Origin: Allonocardiopsis opalescens
GTDB taxonomy: Bacteria; Actinomycetota; Actinomycetes; Streptosporangiales; Streptosporangiaceae
Assembly: GCF_003002095.1 (NCBI RefSeq)
Contig: NZ_PVZC01000001.1
Coordinates: 558,001 to 622,000 of the forward strand
DNA length: 64,000 bases
Direction of reading: 5' to 3'
The notes beneath the pieces were generated by a model. The model worked only from the letters and a program-made list of their open reading frames with translations. It did not search any database and had not been told where the DNA came from. A program made the translations under genes and the position numbers. This document shows, one piece after another, positions 15,347-22,936 of this stretch. Position 1 is the first letter of the stretch, and each line of letters opens with the position of its first letter.

Positions 15347-16885
15347 TCAGCCGCGGGCCCGTCCCCACCGCTCCAGGCGGCGCACCAGCGGCAGCTCGCG
15401 CAGCGACAGGACCGCGCGCCAGCGCCAGAGCGTGGCCAGGTAGCCGGCCGCCGCCGCGGCCAGGGTGGCGGCGGCGGTGCCGAGGCCGTCGCCGAGCAGC
15501 GCCTGCGCGGCCAGCGGCAGCAGCAGGAACCACACCAGGCAGGCCGCCGCGGCCGCCGCGGCGGCCCGGCTGAGCGGGCGCAGCCCGAGCCCGCGCAGCT
15601 GGAGCAGCGGCAGGCCGCTGCGGACCAGGATCGCCCCGGCCCAGCCCAGCGCCGCCCCCGCGATGCCCAGCCGCGGCACCAGCACCACGCACAGTGCCAC
15701 GTTCACCGCCAGCGCCGCCACCTGGTTGACCAGGTTCCACACGGTCTTGCCCGCCATGGTCAGCGCCAGGTCCGACATGCCGCAGCCGGTCGCCGCCAGC
15801 AGCGCGGCCGCCAGCAGCGCCATCGCGGCGGCCCCCTCGGTGTAGCCGTCGCCGAAGACGGCCAGCAGCAGCGGCGCGTACACGGTCGCGGTCAGGTACA
15901 GCGGCCAGTTCACGCAGATCAGCCAGGCCGTCGACACCTCGTACAGGTGCCGGGCCCCGGCCCGTTCGTCCACGGCCAGCAGCTCCGAGAGCCGGGGCGA
16001 GACGGCGTTGCCGAGCGCCTGGTTGCCGAACTGGCCGACCACCAGGAAGCGGGTCGCCGCCGTGAAAACCGCCGCCTCCGCGGCGCCCTGCAGGGCGCCG
16101 ACCAGCACGATCCCCAGCCGCTGCACATTGATCTGGGCCAGGTCCGCCAGCGAGCGCGGCAGGGTGAAGCCCCAGAAGGCGCGCGGCCGCACCGTCTCCG
16201 CTCCGGCGGCCGCGGGCTCCGCCGCGCCCGGGTGCCGCCGCAGCAGCCGGTGCAGCCAGAAGGCGGCCAGCGCCGCCGCGGGCAGGTACGGGCCCGCCCA
16301 GGCCACCGCGAGCAGCCCGGCGCCGCCGCTGGAGGCGACGGCCAGCAGCAGCGCCAGCTGCGCGCCGGGCCGCGCCACCCGCTCGACGTACACGGTCGCC
16401 CGCATCACCCGAAGCCCGCGCGTGGCGGCCAGGCAGGAGTCGGTGAGCACCGCGAGCGGCAGGAAGGGGGCGAGGGTGCGCAGGTAGGTGGCGGTGTGCG
16501 GCGGGGCGCCCGGCAGCAGCCCCTCGGCCAGCGCGGGAGCGCACGCGTACAGCGCCGCCCCGACCAGCGCCGAGACGGCCAGCACCGGCCCGAAGGCGAT
16601 CCGCAGCACCCGCACCACCAGCCACGGCGCCCCCCGCGCCCGCACCCGGGCGATGAAGTAGACCAGCCCGGTGGTGCAGCCCAGCGAGGCCGCCGCGGCG
16701 GCGATCACGAACACCGAGGTGGCCGAGAAGAACACCCCGGCCTCCGCCGTCGACAGGGTGCGGGTCACCGCGACCACGATCGCCACGTTCAGCGCCGCGC
16801 CGACCAGCGCCCCGGCCATGTTCAGCACCCCGCCGCGCAGCACCGCGCCGGTCTCGGCGGCGCGGGAGGGGGCCGGGGCGCTCAC
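15347..16885 (-). CDS. Wzx-type polysaccharide flippase (MVF/PST superfamily)
   Basis: A 512-residue integral membrane protein with about 14 hydrophobic helices (for example NMAGALVGAALNVAIVVAV, FVIAAAAASLGC, LAVSALVGAALYAC). The layout is that of O-antigen/exopolysaccharide flippases, which move undecaprenyl-linked repeat units across the membrane. GTG 16885 overlaps the stop of the upstream sulfotransferase as GTGA. It is the last gene of the tightly overlapping block that begins at 22140. Confidence 0.85.
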   Translation of the reverse strand: MSAPAPSRAAETGAVLRGGVLNMAGALVGAALNVAIVVAVTRTLSTAEAGVFFSATSVFVIAAAAASLGCTTGLVYFIARVRARGAPWLVVRVLRIAFGPVLAVSALVGAALYACAPALAEGLLPGAPPHTATYLRTLAPFLPLAVLTDSCLAATRGLRVMRATVYVERVARPGAQLALLLAVASSGGAGLLAVAWAGPYLPAAALAAFWLHRLLRRHPGAAEPAAAGAETVRPRAFWGFTLPRSLADLAQINVQRLGIVLVGALQGAAEAAVFTAATRFLVVGQFGNQALGNAVSPRLSELLAVDERAGARHLYEVSTAWLICVNWPLYLTATVYAPLLLAVFGDGYTEGAAAMALLAAALLAATGCGMSDLALTMAGKTVWNLVNQVAALAVNVALCVVLVPRLGIAGAALGWAGAILVRSGLPLLQLRGLGLRPLSRAAAAAAAACLVWFLLLPLAAQALLGDGLGTAAATLAAAAAGYLATLWRWRAVLSLRELPLVRRLERWGRARG

Positions 16886-17790
16886 CGGCGCCAACTCGGG
16901 GTCCGTCCCAGCCAGGCGGCCAGCCGCTCGTCGTGCGGGGCGAAGTACGCGTCCAGCCGTGCCCGCAGCCGTTCGGGCATCGGGCTGCGCGGCCGGGCGT
17001 TGTGCCGCTCGAAGGCGACGCCGTTCGCGGGCGGCAGGCCCAGGAAGCGCTCGACCGCGGCGAACACCGGCCGCGGGTCGGTGAAGAAGTCGCCGCTGTC
17101 CACCACCAGGATCCGGTCCCGGCCGACCGCCTTCTCCAGCCGCTCCAGCTGCTCGGCGTAGCGGCCCCTGGCCAGGTAGGCGTGGTGGCGGTGGGCGTGC
17201 GCGAGGGCGGCGGGCAGCGCCGACGGGTCCGCGCCGGGCCGCTGCGCGCCCGCCAGCCGCTCGGGCTCCAGGTCCAGCGCGCGCTCGAAGGGCTCCGTCT
17301 CGAAGCCGCGCGCCCGCTCGTGCGCGTGCGCGGAGTAGGCCCGCTGCACCGGGTCGCGCACCGCCACCAGCAGCCGCGCCTGCGGCAGGGTGGCGGCGAT
17401 CCGCTCGGCGGCCAGCGGGTGGAACAGGTAGTACGGGCTGGACTCGCCGGTGAGCGCGGGCGCGCCGGTGCGCCGCCGCACCCGCTCCGCCGTGCGCAGC
17501 AGCGGGAAGTGCGAGCGGTACCAGCCGAGCGTGCGGTGGTAGCCGACGTCGAAGTAGTGCACCCCCTTGCGCAGCGGCGGCGCGATGACGTTGCCGTGCT
17601 GGACCAGCGCCTTGAACAGGGAGGTGGTGCCCGAGCGCTGCGCGCCGACGATGAGGAAGCCGGGCAGCATCCGCGCGTCGGCGCTGAGCAGCCCGGCAGC
17701 GCGGCACGCGCCCCGGGCGGCGGCGAGCGCGGCGGAGCGCAGCGCGCGGCGCGCGGGGGCTCGCGGAGGGGCGGGGCGGGGGGAGGCCAC
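16882..17790 (-). CDS. Sulfotransferase, heparan-sulfate-sulfotransferase-like
   Basis: A 302-residue sulfotransferase with canonical PAPS motifs: FLIVGAQRSGTTSLFKAL near residue 44, the lysine-bearing PLRKGVHYFDVGYHRTLGWY, and LLVAVRDPVQRAYSAHAHE for the 3'-phosphate. This arrangement resembles the NDST/HS3ST group acting on polysaccharide chains. GTG 17790 has GAAGGA eight bases upstream. It overlaps the flippase start by four bases. Of the three in the cluster this has the best conserved active site, including the RSGTT loop. Confidence 0.88.
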   Translation of the reverse strand: MASPRPAPPRAPARRALRSAALAAARGACRAAGLLSADARMLPGFLIVGAQRSGTTSLFKALVQHGNVIAPPLRKGVHYFDVGYHRTLGWYRSHFPLLRTAERVRRRTGAPALTGESSPYYLFHPLAAERIAATLPQARLLVAVRDPVQRAYSAHAHERARGFETEPFERALDLEPERLAGAQRPGADPSALPAALAHAHRHHAYLARGRYAEQLERLEKAVGRDRILVVDSGDFFTDPRPVFAAVERFLGLPPANGVAFERHNARPRSPMPERLRARLDAYFAPHDERLAAWLGRTPSWRR

Positions 17791-17837
17791 GGTCGGAGTC
17801 CTTCGGGTGTCGGAGCGCCGGGGCGGCGCGGGCGGCG

Positions 17838-19031
17838 TCAGCGGGGGCGGAGCGTACGGACGTGTCTGCGCAGCGGCGGGAGCAGCCAGCGCCCGATCCC
17901 GGCCACCGGCGCGCCCACGTCGTCCTGGCGGTCGCGCAGGTAGCGCACCGCGATCTCGGTGAGGTAGAGGGCGGCGACCACGCCCGCCGCCGCGGGTGCG
18001 ACGCCGAACGGGCGCAGCAGCCGCCCGGCCGACGCGCACAGCGCGGTGGTGTCGGCGGGGCCGGCCCGGCCGCGGGCGCTGACCATGTCCTGCAGCCGCA
18101 GGTGCAGCGCGTCGAAGCCGACGGGGACGCCCTGCCGGTAGCGCTCCCAGTCCCACACCAGCACCCCGGTGCGGTGCGGCGCGAGGTTGCCGCGGGTGAG
18201 GTCGCCGTGCCAGCCGCCGAAGGCGAGCTCGACGTCGGGCAGGCCGTCGAGCACCGCGCGCAGCGCCGCGGCGGGCTCGGCCGCCTCGGGGCCACGGGCG
18301 GCCAGCCCGTCCAGGTCCCGGTACAGGTCCTTGAGGTAGGCGCAGCCCAGCAGCGGCGCGGTGTGGGTGCCCTGGGCGGCGGCGATCTCGGCCAGGCAGG
18401 CGCGCAGCCGCGCCGGGCGGCGGGTCAGCTCCGGGCCGGGCACCGGCAGCGCCTCGAGCACCAGCAGCGGCCGCCCGTGCCACTCCGACAGCGCCAGCAC
18501 CCCCGGCACCCGGGTGTGGCGCAGCGGCGCTGCGGCCAGGGTCCGCAGCGCCGCCGCCTCCGCCCGCACGAGTTCGGCGGTGAGGGCGTTGGCGGCCAGC
18601 TTGGCGAAGGCCAGCGTCGCCCCCCGCGGTGTCATCAGGTGCAGCACCGGCTTGCGGTTGGCGCGCGGCGGGCCGAGCCGCACCGCTACCGCGAGTTCAC
18701 GGCCGAGCAGGCCGGCCAGCCACTCCTCGATCGTCGCGACGCCGTCGGGCGCCAGCACGTGCAGCCGCTCGGTGAGCAGCCGGTCCGCCAGCCCGCAGCG
18801 CAGCGCCGCGCCCAGCGCGGCCGCGCCGAAGCGGCGGGTGCTCGCGACCGCCCGCGCCGCGGCACGCGGGTGCGGCCACGGCAGCAGCAGCCGGGGCGCC
18901 CGCGCCGAGGGCAGCGGCAGGTACCCGGCCCGGCTCGGCGCGCCGCCCGTCGACGCCGCCAGCCGCACCGGCGCCGGCCACAGCGCCGCCACGCAGGGGT
19001 CGCGGCCCGGCTCGGGCGCCGGACCGCTCAT
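17838..19031 (-). CDS. APH-fold phosphotransferase in the polysaccharide operon
   Basis: A 397-residue protein with the aminoglycoside phosphotransferase/choline kinase fold. Brenner's motif GGWHGDLTRGNL and the metal-binding VWDWERY are intact, and KLAANALTAELVRAEAAAL gives the Lys and Glu of the N-lobe. The first 100 residues are a family-specific extension. ATG 19031 overlaps the upstream polymerase stop as ATGA. Its target is unknown; in this context a sugar, a polymer modification or a regulatory target is more plausible than an antibiotic. Confidence 0.75.
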   Translation of the reverse strand: MSGPAPEPGRDPCVAALWPAPVRLAASTGGAPSRAGYLPLPSARAPRLLLPWPHPRAAARAVASTRRFGAAALGAALRCGLADRLLTERLHVLAPDGVATIEEWLAGLLGRELAVAVRLGPPRANRKPVLHLMTPRGATLAFAKLAANALTAELVRAEAAALRTLAAAPLRHTRVPGVLALSEWHGRPLLVLEALPVPGPELTRRPARLRACLAEIAAAQGTHTAPLLGCAYLKDLYRDLDGLAARGPEAAEPAAALRAVLDGLPDVELAFGGWHGDLTRGNLAPHRTGVLVWDWERYRQGVPVGFDALHLRLQDMVSARGRAGPADTTALCASAGRLLRPFGVAPAAAGVVAALYLTEIAVRYLRDRQDDVGAPVAGIGRWLLPPLRRHVRTLRPR

Positions 19032-20431
19032 GGCGCGCCCCTCGGCACAGGCGGCGAGCCCGCGCGTGCCGTCTCGCGCTCGCGCCGCCACAGCACGGCG
19101 ACCCCGGCCATGGTGATGATCAGCGCGGCGAGCATCGTGGTGTAGACGAACATGAACCAGAACGGCAGCAGCAGCCCCAGCAGCGCGGCCGAGCCCACCG
19201 CCGAGCGGTCCGCGCGGTAGCGCCAGGCGGTGTAGCCGAAGTAGCCGAGGAAGAGCGCCGCGCCGACCCAGCCGTTGGCGATCAGCATCAGCCAGAGCTG
19301 GCCGTTGTTGCCGATCACCATGTTCCCGCACTGCGGGCAGTCGCGGCTTGCGCCGATCGCGATGGAGCGCCCGCTGCCGCGCATCTCCCGGGTGCTGCCC
19401 CAGCCGACGACGGGGGAGCCGAAGGAGGCGCGCACCGCCGCGGCGCTGGCCGCCTCCCGCCCGTCGTCGCTGTGCGGGTTGTCCAGGCGGGCCTGCACCA
19501 CGTCCAGCAGCGGCGACAGCGCGACGGCCGAGGCCAGCAGCGCCGCCGCGCAGCCCGTCGCGAGCAGCGTGCGGACGCGTCCGGCGCGCGCCAGCCGGTG
19601 CGCCGCGAAGGCGGCGGCCAGGGCGAGCGCGATCCACAGCCCGCGGTTCATCGAGTACACGACGGGCACCAGGGCCAGCGCCGCGGTGATCCCGGCCGCC
19701 CAGCGCAGCGCCGTCCCGCCCAGGCACCACCAGCCCGCGACCAGCCAGGCCAGCAGCAGCGAGAAGTTCTGCGCCCAGGTGTTGGTGTACTCCCAGGGCG
19801 CCGAGGCGCGCGGAGCGTCGTAGCCGAGGAAGTCCATGGTCTGCGCGGCGGTGGGGCGCAGCAGCGCGCGCAGGTAGGCGTCTCCGGCCAGCCCTTCGGG
19901 CAGCAGCGCCTCCAGCGGGGAGGGGTAGGAGAAGTGCGGGGCGAAGGTGCCCAGCAGCCCGCCCGCCACCGTCACCGCGCACAGCCAGGCCAGCAGCCGC
20001 GCCACCGTCGCGTCGGGCAGCCGCGAGCGGCCGAGGTTGCCGATGTAGAGGCAGACGACCGTGGCGACCAGGTAGTTCACCTGGCGCAGCGCGAAGCCCA
20101 GGTAGCCGGCCGAGCCCGGCATCGTGTCCGGCGGGGTCAGGTGCACCAGTGCGAGGCCGAACAGTGACCAGGCCAGGAAGAGCAGCCACAGCGCGAAGCC
20201 CGGCGGCACCCGGATCGCCGGGCGGCGCACCAGCTCGACCGCCATCGGGACCGCGAACAGCCAGAAGGCGAACTGGCCGAGTCCCAGCGCCCACCACAGC
20301 GGGTAGCCGCCGACCATCGCGATCAGCGGCCAGCCCGGCGGCAGCGCGCCGGCGGGCCCGCCGACCGGGCCCGCCGCGGCGCGGCGGGCGGTCGGCGGCA
20401 CGGTCGGCGCTCGGACGGCGCCGCGGCTCAT
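19028..20431 (-). CDS. O-antigen ligase/Wzy-like polymerase
   Basis: A 467-residue membrane protein with about 11 hydrophobic segments and a large extracytoplasmic loop between them. The loop carries NPHSDDGREAAS and SFGSPVVGWGSTREMRGSGR, like the Wzy_C/O-antigen ligase signature with a conserved Arg in the preceding helix region (YSMNRGLW). It is expected to polymerise the repeat units outside the membrane. ATG 20431 overlaps the chain-length gene by ATGA and its own stop overlaps the phosphotransferase start. Confidence 0.82.
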   Translation of the reverse strand: MSRGAVRAPTVPPTARRAAAGPVGGPAGALPPGWPLIAMVGGYPLWWALGLGQFAFWLFAVPMAVELVRRPAIRVPPGFALWLLFLAWSLFGLALVHLTPPDTMPGSAGYLGFALRQVNYLVATVVCLYIGNLGRSRLPDATVARLLAWLCAVTVAGGLLGTFAPHFSYPSPLEALLPEGLAGDAYLRALLRPTAAQTMDFLGYDAPRASAPWEYTNTWAQNFSLLLAWLVAGWWCLGGTALRWAAGITAALALVPVVYSMNRGLWIALALAAAFAAHRLARAGRVRTLLATGCAAALLASAVALSPLLDVVQARLDNPHSDDGREAASAAAVRASFGSPVVGWGSTREMRGSGRSIAIGASRDCPQCGNMVIGNNGQLWLMLIANGWVGAALFLGYFGYTAWRYRADRSAVGSAALLGLLLPFWFMFVYTTMLAALIITMAGVAVLWRRERETARAGSPPVPRGAP

Positions 20432-22140
20432 GGCCGGGGCAGCGCGGCGGCGCCGGCCTCCGGCTCGGCCGCCTGCCCGGCGGCGTCCGCGTCCGCGCCC
20501 GTCGCGGCGCGGGGCGCGGGGGCCGAGCCGTCCCGGTCGGCCGGGACGGCGTCGGTGACCCGCGGCAGGCTCTCGGTCACGGCCTCGGTCGGCACCGGGG
20601 CGGAGATCTCCGGCCCCGGTGCGGCGGCCGACGCGGGCGGGACGGTGACCGCGCCCAGTACGGCCGCGCCCCGGCGCGACAGCTTGGCCACCGCGGCGGT
20701 GAGCGTGTCGTGGCGGGTGCGGCCCAGCTCCACCACCAGGACGGCGGCGTCGGCCGCGGCGGCCATGGCGGTGGCGTCGGCGCGGTCGGTGGTCGCGGCG
20801 GTGCGCACCACCACGTAGCGGGCGCCGGCGCGGAACTTCTCGATCAGCCGGGTCATCGCGCCGCGCTGCACCAGGTCGGCGGCGCGCGCCCGCTGCCGCC
20901 CCGGGCCGATCACCCGCAGCGCGGGCACCTGCGCGGGCCGCCGCTCGACCTCGGCCGGGTAGGCGGCGGCCAGCAGCAGCTCGGCCAGGCCGGGACGGTC
21001 GCCGTCGTCGTCGGGCACGGTGAGGTCGGCCCCGACCAGCAGGGTGTCGTGCCCGGTGCGGGCCAGCGCGGCGGCCAGGTTCAGCGCCACGGCGTCGGCC
21101 GCGCCGCCCGGACCGGTGCCGGTCACCAGCACGACATGCGAGCCGCTGCCCAGGGTGGCCGCGACCGACAGGCCGAGGTCGTGGTAGCCCTGGCCGGTCC
21201 GGCCGTGCGGCGACAGCGGCCCGGTGGCGGCGACGGAGCCGGGCGGCAGGTCGAGCAGCACCGGCAGGCCGACCCGCCGCTCGACGTCCTGCGGCCGGTG
21301 CACCGAGCGGTCGCGCCGGTCGGTCCACCAGGCCAGCGCCAGCCCGGCCAGCAGCCCCGTCATCAGGCCCCCGCCCAGCCACAGCACCGGCACCGGGCGG
21401 CTGGGCGCCTCGGGCGGCCGTGCGGCGGTGATCACCCGGCCCGGCACCAGTTCGGCGGTGGCCAGCGGGGTGATCTGGTCGCGCAGCGCGGCCACGTCGG
21501 TGCCGAGCACCTGGAGCTGGGTCTGGGCGCGCAGCAGGTCGGCCGAGCCCGGCGCCGCCTCGGCCGCGCGCTCGCTCCAGGCGTCCAGGTCGTCGGTGCG
21601 GTCGGTGATCTCGTTCTCCAGCGCCCGGATGCGGCTGCGGACCTGCCGCTCTCCGACGTCCAGGCGCTGCTCCAGGTAGCTCTCGGCCAGCGCCTGCGCC
21701 CCGTCGCGGGCCCGCTCCGGGGTGGGCGCGGTGTAGGAGATCTCCAGCACGGTGCTGTTGGGCGGCACGGTGACCGCGGTGCCCTCGCGCAGCTCGGGGT
21801 AGCCCACCCCGCCGCCGAGCGCCGCGATGGCGCGCTCGCCCACCTCGGCGGAGGTGACCAGCTGCGCCTCGGTGTCCAGGTTCACCTCGCCGGCCCGCCC
21901 GGCGGAGGGCCCGGTGGCCGGCGTCGACGTCGCCATGGCGTCCACCTGCACGGTGCTGGTGGCGGTGTAGGCGCGCGGCAGCACCGCGAAGACCGTCCCG
22001 GCCACCGCGAGCCCGGCCGCCAGCCCGCCCGCCACGATCCACCACCGCCGCCGCAGCAGCGCGGCGTAGTCACCCAAGGTCGTATCGGCGGGCCCGGCCG
22101 CCGAGGCCGCGTCCGGCGGTTCCCCCATCGACACCCTCAT
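20428..22140 (-). CDS. Wzz-like chain-length determinant with degenerate tyrosine-kinase-like domain
   Basis: A 570-residue protein: an N-terminal membrane helix (about 33-54), a periplasmic-type region with a coiled coil (about 150-225), a second helix (about 251-272) and a cytosolic P-loop-like domain (about 285-510). In bacterial tyrosine kinases of this type the Walker A has GK(S/T); here residues 341-350 read GTGPGGAADA, lacking the lysine. LLVGADL takes the place of Walker A'. There is no tyrosine-rich tail; the end is Ala/Pro/Glu-rich. It likely controls chain length without kinase activity. ATG 22140 is used; ATG 22128 also has a suitable GAGGG. Confidence 0.85.
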   Translation of the reverse strand: MRVSMGEPPDAASAAGPADTTLGDYAALLRRRWWIVAGGLAAGLAVAGTVFAVLPRAYTATSTVQVDAMATSTPATGPSAGRAGEVNLDTEAQLVTSAEVGERAIAALGGGVGYPELREGTAVTVPPNSTVLEISYTAPTPERARDGAQALAESYLEQRLDVGERQVRSRIRALENEITDRTDDLDAWSERAAEAAPGSADLLRAQTQLQVLGTDVAALRDQITPLATAELVPGRVITAARPPEAPSRPVPVLWLGGGLMTGLLAGLALAWWTDRRDRSVHRPQDVERRVGLPVLLDLPPGSVAATGPLSPHGRTGQGYHDLGLSVAATLGSGSHVVLVTGTGPGGAADAVALNLAAALARTGHDTLLVGADLTVPDDDGDRPGLAELLLAAAYPAEVERRPAQVPALRVIGPGRQRARAADLVQRGAMTRLIEKFRAGARYVVVRTAATTDRADATAMAAAADAAVLVVELGRTRHDTLTAAVAKLSRRGAAVLGAVTVPPASAAAPGPEISAPVPTEAVTESLPRVTDAVPADRDGSAPAPRAATGADADAAGQAAEPEAGAAALPRP

Positions 22141-22170
22141 CAGCCCCTCAGACTTCCGACGACTCTGTGC

Positions 22171-22189
22171 GATTAGTGACCATCTAATC
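22171..22189. promoter_or_regulatory. Inverted repeat upstream of the polysaccharide operon
   Basis: GATTAG (22171-22176) and CTAATC (22184-22189) flank seven bases, 31 bp before the chain-length gene and in an AT-rich patch of the 190-bp divergent gap. It is a reasonable operator for the long - strand operon. Confidence 0.35.
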
Positions 22190-22330
22190 ACCTTGAGTAG
22201 TTGTTCGAGGGTCTCTTCGGCACGCGTCGTGTGAGGAGTGCGGGATCGGTAGCGGGAGGTGCGGATCGGTCGCAAAAGATCTGCCACCCGTTTACGAGTA
22301 TCGTTTTAGCGCAATGCGTAGACTCCACAT

Positions 22331-22936
22331 ATGAGCGTGGCGAGCGTCGAACCCCTGCCAGACTGGGTAATCCCTCCGCCGGGTGGATTCACCGCTGACG
22401 CCTTCTTCGAGCTGAAGGGGCTGCCCCGGCACACCGAGCTGATCGACGGGAGCCTCGTCTTCATGAGCCCGCGGCAGAAGTGGCACAGCAAGGTCATCGA
22501 CCTGCTTGTCGCGGAGCTCGACGCGCAGGCTCCGGCTGAGTGCCGTGCCCACCGCGAGATGACGGTCCGCCTGGCAAAGCGCCAGGTGCCCGAGTCCGAC
22601 GTCGTGGTCGTCACGACCGAGGCATTCGATCGCAGCGAGCCATCGACCTACTATCTGCCCGCCGACGTGCTGCTCGCGATCGAGGCGGTCTCGCCCGACT
22701 CCGAGGACCGCGACCGTGATACCAAGCCGCGCAAGTACGCCGCCGCCGGTATCCCGCACTTCTGGCGGGTGGAGTGCGACGATCCCGACTCCGCCGTCGT
22801 CTACACCTACGAGCGCGACCCGGCCGGCGGCACGTACGCGCTGACCGGGATCTTCCACGACCGGCTGAAGACCACGGTGCCGTTCCCGCTCGACATCCCG
22901 TTGCTGGATGTCAACGCCCGCCGCCGCCAGCCCTAG
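22331..22936 (+). CDS. Uma2 family (DUF820) putative endonuclease
   Basis: A 201-residue protein of the Uma2/DUF820 family, which has a PD-(D/E)xK fold. The motifs HTELIDGSLVFMSP, the split PESDVVVV and VLLAIEAVSPDSEDRDR...KYAAAGIPHFWRV are clear. These proteins are abundant paralogues in actinomycetes with no settled cell role. ATG 22331 has no clear Shine-Dalgarno, and an upstream TAGACT hints at a leaderless or very short leader. Its stop directly abuts the convergent APS kinase stop at 22937. Confidence 0.85.
   Translation: MSVASVEPLPDWVIPPPGGFTADAFFELKGLPRHTELIDGSLVFMSPRQKWHSKVIDLLVAELDAQAPAECRAHREMTVRLAKRQVPESDVVVVTTEAFDRSEPSTYYLPADVLLAIEAVSPDSEDRDRDTKPRKYAAAGIPHFWRVECDDPDSAVVYTYERDPAGGTYALTGIFHDRLKTTVPFPLDIPLLDVNARRRQP

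Noticed and set aside
17838-19031. Aminoglycoside resistance kinase
   Set aside because: The fold matches, but overlap with polysaccharide genes on both sides makes a resistance role unlikely.
22331-22936. Uma2 protein as a transposon-linked nuclease or part of a defence system
   Set aside because: Uma2 genes are plentiful single genes in actinomycetes and no defence partner is adjacent.
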